A DNA stretch of 64,000 nucleotides from an uncultured Pelagibacteraceae bacterium (GTDB lineage: Bacteria > Pseudomonadota > Alphaproteobacteria > Pelagibacterales > Pelagibacteraceae): contig CACGPY010000005.1 of assembly GCA_902575095.1 (NCBI GenBank), forward strand, positions 1 to 64,000, written 5' to 3'. Made by a program: the position numbers and the translations under genes. This document shows positions 9,392 to 20,388 of this stretch, piece after piece (position 1 is the first letter of the stretch; the number at the start of each line of letters is the position of its first letter). The notes below the pieces were generated by a model. It did not search any database. It had not been told where the DNA came from and worked only from the letters and a program-made list of their open reading frames with translations.

Positions 9392-10408
9392 TTAGGCCGC
9401 AAATTCTTTCTCTAATTCTTCAGACCACTCCCCTTTAGATGATAGACCATTCATTTTAGCTCTATGGTTAAAGGCATTTTGAATATTTTCTGTATTTTCT
9501 TGATTTTTTCCAAATTCCTTTAATGCACTTGCTTGCAACCCTCTTCCATATGAAAAAGTAATTAAAAAATTACTATCATTTATTTTATTTATTTCATTAA
9601 GATTTTTACTAGACTCTATTTCTGACTGCCCGCCAGATAAAAAAGCTATGCCTGGTACTTTAGATGGAACATTTTTTTTTAAACAATCTAAAGTTTTTTT
9701 TGCAATTTCTTCTGCATTTGATTTATCTTTGCACTCCGAGCCAGGTATAACCATATTTGGTTTAAGAACAGTTCCTTTCAAATCAACTTTATGTATTTCT
9801 AGTTCGTTATAACACTCATTCAGTACATTTGTTGTAACTTGATAGCATTTATCAATATTATGTGAACCATCCATCAAAACTTCTGGTTCGACTATTGGCA
9901 CCATTTTAGCTTCTTGAACTAAAGCAGCGTATCTTGCTAATGCGTGGGCATTAGACTTAATAGATTGGGCAGATGGAAATTTTTCTGAAATTTTATAGAC
10001 AGCTCTCCATTTCGTAAATCTCGCACCTAAATCATAATATTCTTTTAATCTTTCACGTAAACCATCTAAACCCTCTGTCACAGTTTCATCACTAGATCCA
10101 GCAAGAGGTTTAGCACCTTTATCAACTTTTATTCCTGGGACAGCTCCATGTTTAGAAATTAATTCTGGAATTGATTGACCCAAAGTAGTTTTTTGTTTTA
10201 TTGTTTCATCAAATAAAATTACTCCCCCAATAAAATCTTTCATAGCACTTGAATTGAAAAGAGTTTGTCTAAAATTTAGTCTATTTTTTTCTGTGTTTTC
10301 AACATTTATACTTTTAAATCTTTTAGCTATTGTTCCAGTACTTTCATCCGCGGCAAGGATACCTTTTCCTTTAGCGCACATTTTTTTAGCAATTTCATTC
10401 AATGTCAT
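9392..10408 (-). CDS. Class I fructose-bisphosphate aldolase
   Basis: GKGILAADESTGTIAKRF, KWRAVYKI, VPIVEPEVLMDG, LKPNMV, FLSGGQSE. Confidence 0.96.
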   Translation of the reverse strand: MTLNEIAKKMCAKGKGILAADESTGTIAKRFKSINVENTEKNRLNFRQTLFNSSAMKDFIGGVILFDETIKQKTTLGQSIPELISKHGAVPGIKVDKGAKPLAGSSDETVTEGLDGLRERLKEYYDLGARFTKWRAVYKISEKFPSAQSIKSNAHALARYAALVQEAKMVPIVEPEVLMDGSHNIDKCYQVTTNVLNECYNELEIHKVDLKGTVLKPNMVIPGSECKDKSNAEEIAKKTLDCLKKNVPSKVPGIAFLSGGQSEIESSKNLNEINKINDSNFLITFSYGRGLQASALKEFGKNQENTENIQNAFNHRAKMNGLSSKGEWSEELEKEFAA

Positions 10409-10417
10409 AGCGATTAT

Positions 10418-11608
10418 TTATTTTAAAACACTTATACCAGGCAAGTCTTTTCCTTCTAAGAACTCTAAAAATGCTCCTCCTGCTGTTGATAAGTGAGAGA
10501 AAGTAAGTTTGTCATTACTTTTATTTATTGCTGCGAGAGTGTCTCCACCTCCAAGAATAGATATTAATGATTTTTCAATAGTATTTTTAGAGATACTTTC
10601 TGCAATCGATAACGTGCCTTTTAAGAAGTTCTTATTTTCAAAATACCCAGCTGGTCCATTCCACAAAACAGTATTCGACTCGTTAATCTTTTTTTGAATT
10701 TTTTTGATCGTATTTGAGCCAATATCTAAAATTATTTCATTTTCTTGAATCTCATCAAGATTTTTATTTTTACCAGCTCCTTCAAAGTCTGTTCCTACCA
10801 TGCAATCTTCAGGTATTAATATTTTACAATTGTATTCCTCTGCTTTTTTATAAATATTTGCTATTATCTCTTTTGTATTTTTTTCAATTAAAGATTTACC
10901 AACTTCAAAATTCATATGAACGAAGAAATTATTAGCCATTGCCCCAACAATTACTATATTGTTTACTTCTTTTAAAAGATTAGTAATAACATTAATCTTT
11001 GTAGAAATTTTTGATCCCCCAATAATGCAAGTGATTGGCTCTTTTTTATTTTTTACTACAAGATTTATTGCCGTTATTTCTTTTTTAAATAATGGACCAG
11101 CATAACTTTTTTTTACAAATTTTGTTATACCATGCACAGAAGCTTGTTTCCTATGAGAGCATGAAAATGCATCATTAATATAAATGTCTCCAAGTTCACC
11201 TAACTTTTTTGAAAAATCTTGGTCATCTTCGGTTTCTTCTTTAAAAAATCTAATATTCTCAATTAATATTACCTCGCCCCCTTTTAAGTGAGAAAATTTT
11301 TCTTTAGTTTCACCATCAAAAGTTCCTCTAAAAAAATAAACATTAGTTTTAAGCGCATCCTTGAGATATTTGTAGATAGGTGTTAAAGACAGACCAGGTA
11401 CATTAATTCCTTTTGGTCGACCTAAATGACTAATAATTATAATTTTTGCTTTTTTTTTAATTAGTCTATTTATAAAAGGTAAACATAAAGTTATTCTTGT
11501 GTCATCTTTTATAACCTTGTCTTTAATTGGAACATTTAAATCTAATCTAAGAATTATTTTTCTATCTTTGACTTCTAAATCGTCAGGAAAGAAATTTATT
11601 TCACCCAT
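10418..11608 (-). CDS. pgk: Phosphoglycerate kinase
   Basis: LRLDLNVPIKD, ISHLGRPKG, VLWNGPAGYFE, GGGDT; second Met (MGEINFF) plausible start. Confidence 0.96.
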   Translation of the reverse strand: MGEINFFPDDLEVKDRKIILRLDLNVPIKDKVIKDDTRITLCLPFINRLIKKKAKIIIISHLGRPKGINVPGLSLTPIYKYLKDALKTNVYFFRGTFDGETKEKFSHLKGGEVILIENIRFFKEETEDDQDFSKKLGELGDIYINDAFSCSHRKQASVHGITKFVKKSYAGPLFKKEITAINLVVKNKKEPITCIIGGSKISTKINVITNLLKEVNNIVIVGAMANNFFVHMNFEVGKSLIEKNTKEIIANIYKKAEEYNCKILIPEDCMVGTDFEGAGKNKNLDEIQENEIILDIGSNTIKKIQKKINESNTVLWNGPAGYFENKNFLKGTLSIAESISKNTIEKSLISILGGGDTLAAINKSNDKLTFSHLSTAGGAFLEFLEGKDLPGISVLK

Positions 11609-11617
11609 CAACTTCTA

Positions 11618-13600
11618 TTACTCTCTCAATTTTTTTTGAATAAAATTTGTTATATCTTCCTCTGATAACTTAAAATGTTTGTAAACTTCTTTATAAGGAG
11701 CACTTTCACCAAATTTATTTATACCTAAATTGGCACCTTTATTTTTAATATATTTTTGCCAAGACACTACACTTCCGGCTTCTAATGTGATGATCAATGA
11801 GTTTTCTTCTAAAATGTCTTTTTGGTAATCTTCAGGTTGTTTATCAAAAAGCTCCATACACGGCATTGAAACTACTTTTGAATGGATATTGTTTTCTTTA
11901 AGTTTATCTTGTACTTTTAAGGCAAGTTCTACCTCAGTGCCTGAAGCTACTAATGTTACATTGCTCTCATGCGAAGTTATATTTACTACATAGGCTCCTT
12001 TTTCACATTTATTCTCTTTAGAATTGCTTGGATTAATGTAAGGAACTTTTTGTCTCGATAAAGCAATCGCACTTGGGGTACTCTCACTTTTTAAAGCTAT
12101 TTCCCAACATTCAAATGTTTCACTTATGTCTGCAGGCCTGAAGACATTTAAATTCGGAATTGCTCTTAATCCAGTAAGTTGTTCTATAGGTTGGTGAGTG
12201 GGACCATCTTCACCAAGACCAATTGAATCGTGTGAAAAAACATATATTACCTTTAGACCCATTAAAGCAGAAAGTCTTATAGAGGGTTTACAATAATCTG
12301 AGAATATTAAAAATGTTCCACCATAAGGAATAATACCTCCATAAAGCGCCAAACCATTCATAACTGCTGCCATACCATGTTCTCTAACTCCATAATGAAT
12401 ATAATTTCCATTGAAATTTTTAGAATTTATAATTTTAGAATTATTTGTTTTTGTATTATTAGAGCCACTTAAATCTGCAGATCCACCTATCAATTCAGGA
12501 AGAAAAGCAGAAATTTTTTCTATAGCGGCCATTGAACATTGTCGTGTAGCTAAACTTGGCTTAGACTCAAAATGTTTATCTTTTTCTTGACGAATTAAAT
12601 TTTCTAAACCTTTCAAATCCAATTTCTCATTAATGCCGTTAAGTTCACTTTTAATTTTAGGATTTTTTTTATTGACTGTTTCAAGCCATTCATTTTCCAG
12701 TTGCTCACCCTTGTTACCTATATTTCTCCATTCATCTAGTATTTCTTGAGGCACTTCAAATGGCTGGTTGATCCATTTTAGTTTTTTTCTCACTAAAGCT
12801 ATTTCCTCATCTCCTAAAGGAGAGCCGTGAGAGGAAGCTTTACCAGATTTATTAGGTGAGCCAAATCCTATTATAGTTTTACAAGATATTATTGTAGGTT
12901 TTTTTGATTTTGATGCTTTTGTTATCGCTTTTGAAATTTGTTTTTCATTGTGACCGTTTACTTCTAAGAAACTCCAACCGTACGACTCAAATCTTTTTTT
13001 GTAATTATCTGAAACACTAAGCGATGTTGAACCGTCAATTGAAATTTTATTATTGTCAAAAAAAACTATTAAATTCTTTAATTTTAGATGGCCAGCTAGA
13101 CTCATTGCTTCATGACTAATTCCCTCCATTAAGTCTCCGTCACTCGCAATAACATAGGTTTTGTTGTTAATTACAGAAGAACTAAATTTTTTTCTGAATA
13201 TTTCTTCTGCTATTGCCATACCAACCGCATTAGCTAATCCTTGTCCTAAAGGCCCTGTAGTGGTTTCGATGCCAGTTCCTTTTTCATACTCAGGATGTCC
13301 GGCGCAAATAGAATTTAATTGTCTAAAGTTTTTTATGTCGTCTAAAGAGATACTTTTGTAACCTGAAAGATATAGTAAAGAATAAAGTAGCATTGAGCCA
13401 TGCCCTGCTGATAAAATAAATCTATCTCTGTTAATCCAATTTGGATTTTTAGGGTTAAACCTCAGGTGGTATTTAAACAGCACTGTGGCTACATCCGCCA
13501 TACCCATTGGCATACCAGGATGTCCAGAGTTTGCGTTTTGCACAGCGTCAATTGATAAAAATCTAATTGCGTTTGATAATTGGTTAAATTTTACACTCAC
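11618..13600 (-). CDS. tkt: Transketolase
   Basis: [46 protein letters not shown] start at 13600 preferred because the 13684 start overlaps the divergent ORF. Confidence 0.93.
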   Translation of the reverse strand: MSVKFNQLSNAIRFLSIDAVQNANSGHPGMPMGMADVATVLFKYHLRFNPKNPNWINRDRFILSAGHGSMLLYSLLYLSGYKSISLDDIKNFRQLNSICAGHPEYEKGTGIETTTGPLGQGLANAVGMAIAEEIFRKKFSSSVINNKTYVIASDGDLMEGISHEAMSLAGHLKLKNLIVFFDNNKISIDGSTSLSVSDNYKKRFESYGWSFLEVNGHNEKQISKAITKASKSKKPTIISCKTIIGFGSPNKSGKASSHGSPLGDEEIALVRKKLKWINQPFEVPQEILDEWRNIGNKGEQLENEWLETVNKKNPKIKSELNGINEKLDLKGLENLIRQEKDKHFESKPSLATRQCSMAAIEKISAFLPELIGGSADLSGSNNTKTNNSKIINSKNFNGNYIHYGVREHGMAAVMNGLALYGGIIPYGGTFLIFSDYCKPSIRLSALMGLKVIYVFSHDSIGLGEDGPTHQPIEQLTGLRAIPNLNVFRPADISETFECWEIALKSESTPSAIALSRQKVPYINPSNSKENKCEKGAYVVNITSHESNVTLVASGTEVELALKVQDKLKENNIHSKVVSMPCMELFDKQPEDYQKDILEENSLIITLEAGSVVSWQKYIKNKGANLGINKFGESAPYKEVYKHFKLSEEDITNFIQKKLRE

Positions 13601-13657
13601 TTTGAATAACCTATATAGACTTAAACTAACTATATCAATATTATGGTATAAATCTTT

Positions 13658-13981
13658 ATGAGCAGTTTTGAAAAGAAAGAGCAAAATTTAAACCAACTTA
13701 TCGATAAATTAAACTCACTGTCCTTAAGTTATTCACAGCCAGATAATGATTTGCAAAAAATTAAAAGTGAAAAAAATGCGTTAGTCAATCAAAAAAAAGA
13801 AATAGAAAAAAAAAATGAAGAATTAATGAGGGAGCATAAATATTTAAAAGAAAAAATAAAAAAACTGCAATTAGAGGTTAGAGAAAGATCTGAACTTGAA
13901 GATAAGTTTAATCAAGATATCGAAGAACTTAGTCAAGAAACTGAAAATTTAGTAGGCGAGATTGATAAATGGCAAATGTAA
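13658..13981 (+). CDS. Coiled-coil protein immediately upstream of zapA
   Basis: 107 aa, heptad-rich ([31 protein letters not shown]); overlaps zapA by 13 nt. Confidence 0.75.
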   Translation: MSSFEKKEQNLNQLIDKLNSLSLSYSQPDNDLQKIKSEKNALVNQKKEIEKKNEELMREHKYLKEKIKKLQLEVRERSELEDKFNQDIEELSQETENLVGEIDKWQM

Positions 13982-14415
13982 ACATTAAATTTAACAATAA
14001 AGACTATTTGCTCTCGTGTGATGATGGCCAAGAAGAGTCCCTGAAAAAACTGACTAAATTTTTAGATAAAAAATATACAGAATTAAAAGACAAACTAGGA
14101 AATATTGGTGAAAATAAGCTTTTATTGATAACTACAATTCAATTAATTGATGATTACTTTGATTTAAAACAAAAAGTGACAAATCAAAAAAAAAAATTAG
14201 ATGAGATTTCTAACAAATTTAAAGAAATTAGATCTTTAGCAATTAAATATAAAGATGGTAAAGATATTGAAATTAAAAATCTCAATCAAGAATTAGATAA
14301 TTTTAAAAAAATAATTGAAAAAAATAATTCTTTATATGAGTCGATGCTAGACAAAACTACTCAATCACTTGAAAAAATAATTTCTAATACAGAGTCGCTG
14401 TCAAAAATACAGTAG
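13969..14415 (+). CDS. zapA: Cell division protein ZapA-like
   Basis: [36 protein letters not shown]...LLITTIQLIDDYFDL plus coiled coil. Confidence 0.85.
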   Translation: MANVNIKFNNKDYLLSCDDGQEESLKKLTKFLDKKYTELKDKLGNIGENKLLLITTIQLIDDYFDLKQKVTNQKKKLDEISNKFKEIRSLAIKYKDGKDIEIKNLNQELDNFKKIIEKNNSLYESMLDKTTQSLEKIISNTESLSKIQ

Positions 14416-14967
14416 ATGAAGCAAAAAATCCATCTAAGAAAAAAATATTTAAATTTAAGAAAAAATAAATATTATGATGTAGATAAAGAATTTTTCCTAC
14501 CTTTATTAAAATTAATTCGATCAAAAATTAAAAAAAAATTAATTAAGATTGCTTTATACTACCCTTCTAATTTTGAATTAAATGTTCTTAAACTTTTAGA
14601 ATTTAATAATATTTTAGTTAATGAAATTTTACTCCCTGTCACTAACAAAAATAACACTATGAATTTTTTTTCGTGGAAAAAAAAAGACGTATTATTTATC
14701 AATGAATTTGGAATGCTAGAGCCAACTAAAACAGAGATTAAAGTTCCAGATGTTATGTTGGTCCCCATATTAGCTTTTGATAAAAAAAAATACAGATTAG
14801 GATACGGTAAAGGATTTTATGATCGTTATCTCAATAAATATCTTAGCCAATTTAAAAATATATTGACCGTCGGAGTTGCTTTTTCTTTTCAAAGACATCA
14901 TAAACTTCCTATAAATCTTAATGATGTGAAATTAGATTTTATATTGACAGAAAAAGGGATCTATTAA
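14416..14967 (+). CDS. 5-formyltetrahydrofolate cyclo-ligase
   Basis: PDVMLVPILAFDKKKYRLGYGKGFYDRYL. Confidence 0.92.
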   Translation: MKQKIHLRKKYLNLRKNKYYDVDKEFFLPLLKLIRSKIKKKLIKIALYYPSNFELNVLKLLEFNNILVNEILLPVTNKNNTMNFFSWKKKDVLFINEFGMLEPTKTEIKVPDVMLVPILAFDKKKYRLGYGKGFYDRYLNKYLSQFKNILTVGVAFSFQRHHKLPINLNDVKLDFILTEKGIY

Positions 14968-15773
14968 TGAATTTATTAATATTAGGTGACATAATGGGCG
15001 CTTCCGGAAGAAGAGTTTTATCAAATAAATTGCCCGATTTAATTAAAACTCATAAAATTAATTTTGTGATTGTGAATGGTGAAAACGCTTCAGACGATGG
15101 AAGAGGAATAACCCAAGAAATAACAGATGAGTTTTTTAAAATTGGAGTTGACGTGATAACTTCTGGAAATCATATTTGGGATAAAAAAGAGACAACTGTT
15201 TTCATAGAAAAAGAAAATAGACTTTTGAGGCCTGCAAATCTGGTAAATGGCTCTCCAGGAAGAGGATATAAAATATATTTTTCAAAAGATAAAAAATTTA
15301 AAGTTGGAGTGATAAATCTCATGGGCAATGTTTTTATGAGGAAAACTGAAGATGTTTTTAAGACAGCTAAAGAAATTAGTAATAAAGTGAAATTAAAAAA
15401 AGATGTAGATTTTCTAGTTGTAGATTTTCATGGAGAGATCACAAGTGAAAAAATGGCAGCTGGACATTTTTTTGATGGTCTAGCCACTTGCGTTGTTGGA
15501 ACTCATACGCATATTCCTACAGCTGATACTCGTATTCTAGATAAAGGTACAGCTTATCAAACAGATCTCGGCATGTGCGGAGACTATAATTCTGTTATTG
15601 GGATGAATAAAGAAAATTCAATAAAAAGATTTTTAAAAGAAAAAGATGCGTTAAGTCATTTTCCTGCTGAGGGTGAAGGAACATTGTCAGGAGTAATTGT
15701 TGAAACAAATTTTGAAAATGGTTTAGCAAAAAAAATTACTAGAATAATTCATGGAGGTAGTTTAGCTAATTAG
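14967..15773 (+). CDS. YmdB-family metallophosphoesterase
   Basis: LILGDIMGASGRR, VNGENASDDGRGIT, TSGNHIWDKKE, VVGTHTHIPTADTRIL. Confidence 0.9.
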   Translation: MNLLILGDIMGASGRRVLSNKLPDLIKTHKINFVIVNGENASDDGRGITQEITDEFFKIGVDVITSGNHIWDKKETTVFIEKENRLLRPANLVNGSPGRGYKIYFSKDKKFKVGVINLMGNVFMRKTEDVFKTAKEISNKVKLKKDVDFLVVDFHGEITSEKMAAGHFFDGLATCVVGTHTHIPTADTRILDKGTAYQTDLGMCGDYNSVIGMNKENSIKRFLKEKDALSHFPAEGEGTLSGVIVETNFENGLAKKITRIIHGGSLAN

Positions 15774-15775
15774 TC

Positions 15776-16504
15776 ATGGCAGGGCATTCGCATTGGGCAG
15801 GAATTAAACATAAAAAAGGTAGAGCTGATAAAGAGAGATCAAAAATCTTTTCTAAACTTTCACGCGAGATAACTGTTGCAGCTAAGCTAGGAGACAAAGA
15901 TCCTGGTATGAATCCGAGATTAAGAACTGCTATTCAAGCAGCGAAGCAGGCTAATATGCCAAAAGATAATATTTCAAGAGCCATTAGTAAATCTGAAATG
16001 AATAGTAATAAAAACTACGAGAGTTTAAGGTATGAGGGGTTCGGACCTTCTAATATTGCTCTAATAATAGAAACTCTTACTGACAACAAGAATAGATCTG
16101 TATCTAGCATTAGAACTGTCTTGCAAAAAAATGGTGGTAGATTAGGCGAAACAGGCTCAACGGCCCATATGTTTTCTAACTGTGGAGTTATTCATATTAA
16201 AAAAGAAAATATTCAAGAAGAGGAAATATTTGAAATGGCAATTAATGCTGGAGCGAAAGATTGCATTAATTCAGAAAATGTTTTTGAAGTAATTACTAAA
16301 AAAGAGGATTTTTATAAAATTAAAACTGAAATTGAAAAAAAAATTACAACATTAAATTATTCTTCCATTGAATGGAGGCCTTTAAATTATATAGATTTAA
16401 CACAGGATAACAGTAAGAAATTGCTCGAAGTATTAAGTGAACTAGAAGAATTAGATGACGTACAAAATATATTTACTAATGCTAACTTGAAAAATTTACA
16501 ATAA
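15776..16504 (+). CDS. YebC/PmpR family transcriptional regulator
   Basis: MAGHSHWAGIKHKKGRADKERSKIFSKLSREI. Confidence 0.97.
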   Translation: MAGHSHWAGIKHKKGRADKERSKIFSKLSREITVAAKLGDKDPGMNPRLRTAIQAAKQANMPKDNISRAISKSEMNSNKNYESLRYEGFGPSNIALIIETLTDNKNRSVSSIRTVLQKNGGRLGETGSTAHMFSNCGVIHIKKENIQEEEIFEMAINAGAKDCINSENVFEVITKKEDFYKIKTEIEKKITTLNYSSIEWRPLNYIDLTQDNSKKLLEVLSELEELDDVQNIFTNANLKNLQ

Positions 16505-16995
16505 TGAAAGTAATAGGAATAGACCCTGGCTTGAGTGGAGCTATTGCAATATTAGAGAACAACAAGGTTTTAAATTTATTTGATATACCCGTTATGTCTG
16601 AAGGAAAAAAAAATAAGAGACAACTGAATAGCGCACTTCTTGTAAGTTTATTGAAAGAGAACATATTTAAAAATGAAGAGGTTTCAGTTGTTGTTGAACA
16701 AGTCAACGCAATGCCTGGCCAAGGAGTAACTAGTATGTTTAATTTTGGTCAAACTTTTGGAGCAATAAAAGGCATTTGTGCTGCTCTTAATTTGCCAATT
16801 TTTTTTGTACGACCTTCAAAATGGAAAAAACATTTTGAATTAATTAATTCTTCAAAAGATTCAAGTAGAACAAAAGCTATTGAAATGTACCCAAAATTAT
16901 CTAACCAATTAGCAAAAAAAAAAGACGTTAATAAATCTGACGCTATATTGATTGCAAGATATTTCAGCGAAACAAGATTAACTGACGAAAATTAA
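16504..16995 (+). CDS. RuvC-fold (RNase H-like) nuclease, phage/mitochondrial-type rather than canonical RuvC
   Basis: MKVIGIDPGLSGAIAIL, VVVEQVNAMPGQGVTSMFNFGQTFGAIKGI, RPSKWKKHF, NKSDAILIARYF. Confidence 0.75.
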   Translation: MKVIGIDPGLSGAIAILENNKVLNLFDIPVMSEGKKNKRQLNSALLVSLLKENIFKNEEVSVVVEQVNAMPGQGVTSMFNFGQTFGAIKGICAALNLPIFFVRPSKWKKHFELINSSKDSSRTKAIEMYPKLSNQLAKKKDVNKSDAILIARYFSETRLTDEN

Positions 16996-17052
16996 ACCCA
17001 AATTAACAATTAACGCCAAATTCATGACACAATCTAAAAGTAATCAACCATT

Positions 17053-17733
17053 ATGGAACAAGATATTGCAGCTCAAGTAGTTGGCTTAGGGGGAGCAACA
17101 GACTTTTCTTTGTGGAAGTTGTTTTTAAGGGCTGACTTTGTCGTAAAATTTGTAATTATTTTGTTAATTGCTTCCTCAATCTTCTCTTGGGCTTTAATTT
17201 TCGATAAATTTAAACTTTTTAAAAATATAAATAAATCAATTATAGATTTTGAAAAAAAATTTTGGAAAGCAAAATCAGCTGAAAGTTTTAGTAATAGCCT
17301 TCCAGCAAACTCTAAAGACCCAGCTATTCTAATATTTAAGACAGCTATGGCAGAATTAATGAAAACTAAAAGACAATCTTCTGCAGTACAAACAGCCAGA
17401 GTTAGCAGAATATTAGAAATTGCTACTGATGACGAAATGAAAAAAGTTGAAAAAAATTTTACTTTTCTTGCAACAATAGGTTCAACAGCACCTTTTATAG
17501 GTTTATTTGGAACAGTCTGGGGAATAATGAATTCATTTCAATCAATTGCAATATCAAGAAATACAAGTTTAGCGATTGTAGCACCAGGTATAGCTGAAGC
17601 TTTATTTGCAACAGCCTTAGGTCTATTAGCGGCAATACCGGCAGTTGTAGCTTATAATAAATTTAATAGCGACTCCCAAAAATATTTTTCAAAGATAGAT
17701 AATTTTTCTAAAAGATTTTTATCAATAATCTAA
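17053..17733 (+). CDS. tolQ: Tol-Pal system protein TolQ
   Basis: TIGSTAPFIGLFGTVWGIMNSF; APGIAEALFATALGLLAAIPAVVAYN. Confidence 0.95.
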   Translation: MEQDIAAQVVGLGGATDFSLWKLFLRADFVVKFVIILLIASSIFSWALIFDKFKLFKNINKSIIDFEKKFWKAKSAESFSNSLPANSKDPAILIFKTAMAELMKTKRQSSAVQTARVSRILEIATDDEMKKVEKNFTFLATIGSTAPFIGLFGTVWGIMNSFQSIAISRNTSLAIVAPGIAEALFATALGLLAAIPAVVAYNKFNSDSQKYFSKIDNFSKRFLSII

Positions 17734-17736
17734 AAA

Positions 17737-18153
17737 ATGGCATTTAATTTCAATCGCTCTAAAAAAAAAGAACCAATGAGCGAAATAAATGTAACACCAT
17801 TTGTAGACGTAATGTTAGTACTTTTGATCATTTTTATGGTTACTGCACCTTTACTAACAGTAGGTGTTCAAGTTGATCTACCCGAGTCAGCGGCAGACTC
17901 ATTACCAGATGATCAAGAGCCATTAACATTAAGTATAAATTCAAAAGGTGAAATTTATATTCAAGAACATCAAGTAACCTACCAAAAAATGATACCAAAA
18001 TTATTAGCAATTGCGAAAAATAGAACTGACACTAGAATTTACGTCAGGGGAGATAAAAATATTAATTATGGAAGAGTTTTGGAGGTAATGGGAACACTTT
18101 CTGGAGCTGGTTTTTCTAAAGTAGCTTTAATATCCGAACCATACAAAAACTAG
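17737..18153 (+). CDS. tolR: Tol-Pal system protein TolR
   Basis: MSEINVTPFVDVMLVLLIIFMVTAPLL. Confidence 0.96.
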   Translation: MAFNFNRSKKKEPMSEINVTPFVDVMLVLLIIFMVTAPLLTVGVQVDLPESAADSLPDDQEPLTLSINSKGEIYIQEHQVTYQKMIPKLLAIAKNRTDTRIYVRGDKNINYGRVLEVMGTLSGAGFSKVALISEPYKN

Positions 18154-18161
18154 GATGATCT

Positions 18162-18971
18162 ATGATAAAAAGTTTAATTTATTCAATTACTTTTCATTCC
18201 ATTTTAGTTATATTAACTATTTTAAGCTTACCGTTTATGCTTAGAGAACCTATAGACTTACCTCCGATAGTTTCAGTTGAGTTAATTCAAATTACCGATA
18301 AAACAAGTATTCCATATGCACCAAAAGCAAGAAAAATTATTGAGGAAAAAAAGAAAAAGGAAGCAGAAAGATTAGTATCAGAGCAAGCGCCTCCAGCAGC
18401 TAAAGCAAAAGAAAAGCCAGACAGAATTCCTCTTCCTAATGATAAAAAAGAGGATAAGCAGATCGTAAAAAAAAAACAAAATCCAGAAGAAGTTAAACCA
18501 CAAATAAGACAAGCATCAGAGTTTGAAAAAAAAGAAGTAGTTGACACTAATCAGATAGCTGCTTTGATTGATAAAGCAAAAGAGGAAGAGGCAGTGAGGC
18601 AAAAACAAAAAGCTAAAGTGACACAAAGTAGTCAAAAAAATTCTTTTGCAACAGGACTAACTCTTTCTCAGGAAGATGCTTTAAGAGCCCAAATTTTTGG
18701 TTGCTGGAGTGTACCACTTGGATTACCGTATGATGAAAATTTGCTTGTAAGAATTAAACTAAGTTTAAAAAGAGATGGTACGATTATTAAATCAGAAATT
18801 TTAGATCACCAGCGGATGAATACACCTGGTCAAAAGTTTTATAAAGTCTTAGCCGAGAGTGCGTTAAGAGCAGTTAGACTATGTCAACCTCTTAAAGTAC
18901 CACCAACTGGTTATGATAAATGGAAAGAATTACAACTGAATTTCAATCCAACAGAGATGTTAAAAGGGTAA
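18162..18971 (+). CDS. tolA: Tol-Pal system protein TolA
   Basis: N-terminal TM, charged Lys/Glu/Ala linker, C-terminal TonB-like domain; position. Confidence 0.88.
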   Translation: MIKSLIYSITFHSILVILTILSLPFMLREPIDLPPIVSVELIQITDKTSIPYAPKARKIIEEKKKKEAERLVSEQAPPAAKAKEKPDRIPLPNDKKEDKQIVKKKQNPEEVKPQIRQASEFEKKEVVDTNQIAALIDKAKEEEAVRQKQKAKVTQSSQKNSFATGLTLSQEDALRAQIFGCWSVPLGLPYDENLLVRIKLSLKRDGTIIKSEILDHQRMNTPGQKFYKVLAESALRAVRLCQPLKVPPTGYDKWKELQLNFNPTEMLKG

Positions 18972-18972
18972 A

Positions 18973-20310
18973 ATGAAAAAAATATTTTTTATATTTTTAT
19001 TTAATGTTTTTATAATAAATAAAGCTTTCGCATTAATACAAATTGATATAACTCGTGGAAATCTTGATCCTTTACCTATAGCAGTTTCACCATTACATGT
19101 AGATATTAAGTCTGAAAACCAAGAAAATATAAAAATTAAAGATTTAGGAGCTAATATTTCTAAAATTATCGAAGATAATTTTAGAGGCACTGGTTTATTC
19201 AATCCACTTAAAAAAGAAGCCTTTGTTCAAAAACCTGATATTGCCCATTTAAAACCAAGATTTGAGGACTGGAGATTGATAAAAGCTCAAGCATTGGTTA
19301 CAGGTAAACTTTTAGTTAAAGATGGAAAACTAAAAGTTGAGTTTAGACTCTGGGATTTAGCAGCAGCGAAAGAGATGACTGCTTTAGCTTTTACAACAAC
19401 CCCGACAAATTGGAGAAGAGTTGCTCATATTATTTCTGATAAAATTTATGAGAGATTGACTGGAGAAGAAGGTTACTTTGATACAAGAATAATTTACGTA
19501 TCAGAGAGTGGTCCTAAAAATCAGAGGATTAAAAAACTTGCAATAATGGATCAAGACGGTGCCAACACAAAATATCTTACTTTAGGTAACGAACTAGTTT
19601 TAACGCCAAGGTTCAATCCAACAAATCAAATGGTCACTTACATGTCTTATTTTAGAAACATGCCAAGAGTTTATTTACTCGACATTGAGACTGGCACTCA
19701 AGAAGTGGTTGGAAATTTCCCAGGAATGACTTTCGCACCAAGATTTTCTCCAGACGGAAAAAAAATTGTAATGAGTTTTGCGAAAGATGGTAATTCAGAC
19801 ATTTACACTATGGATTTAGACACAAGAATAGTCGAGAGAATTACAGAGCATTCGTCAATCGATACCTCTCCCTCCTTTTCCCCTGATGGAAAATTTATCG
19901 CATTTAACTCTGATAGAAGCGGTCTTCAACAAATTTACGTAATGCGAAGCGATGGTAGCGCAGTAAAAAGAATTACTTTTGGTAACGGAATTTATGGAAC
20001 ACCTGTTTGGTCACCAAGAGGAGATTTAATTGCATTTACAAAGATGAGAAAAGGAAGATTTTACATAGGAGTGATGAGAATTGATGGAACTGGAGAAAGA
20101 CTATTAACTGAAAATTACTATCAAGAAGCTCCATCCTGGTCACCGAATGGAAGAGTTTTAGTTTTCTATAGAGAGACAAAATCAGGGTCAAAAGGAGAGG
20201 GTTTCACTGCTAAATTGTGGTCTATAGATATAACAGGTTATAATGAAAGGAGGCTAAAAACAGAAACTGATGCCTCAGACCCATCTTGGTCCTCTCTTTT
20301 ATCAAAATAA
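18973..20310 (+). CDS. tolB: Tol-Pal system beta-propeller protein TolB
   Basis: Repeated [28 protein letters not shown] propeller blades. Confidence 0.97.
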   Translation: MKKIFFIFLFNVFIINKAFALIQIDITRGNLDPLPIAVSPLHVDIKSENQENIKIKDLGANISKIIEDNFRGTGLFNPLKKEAFVQKPDIAHLKPRFEDWRLIKAQALVTGKLLVKDGKLKVEFRLWDLAAAKEMTALAFTTTPTNWRRVAHIISDKIYERLTGEEGYFDTRIIYVSESGPKNQRIKKLAIMDQDGANTKYLTLGNELVLTPRFNPTNQMVTYMSYFRNMPRVYLLDIETGTQEVVGNFPGMTFAPRFSPDGKKIVMSFAKDGNSDIYTMDLDTRIVERITEHSSIDTSPSFSPDGKFIAFNSDRSGLQQIYVMRSDGSAVKRITFGNGIYGTPVWSPRGDLIAFTKMRKGRFYIGVMRIDGTGERLLTENYYQEAPSWSPNGRVLVFYRETKSGSKGEGFTAKLWSIDITGYNERRLKTETDASDPSWSSLLSK

Positions 20311-20388
20311 GGTAAGAATTTGAGTAAAATACACTTGAATAACACTAAATAATTTGAAATAAACCACTTTACAAACCCAGGGGAAAAA

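Noticed and set aside
14400-14420. 6S RNA expected between zapA and the formyl-THF cyclo-ligase gene
   Set aside because: The two genes abut (14415/14416), leaving no space for ssrS here.
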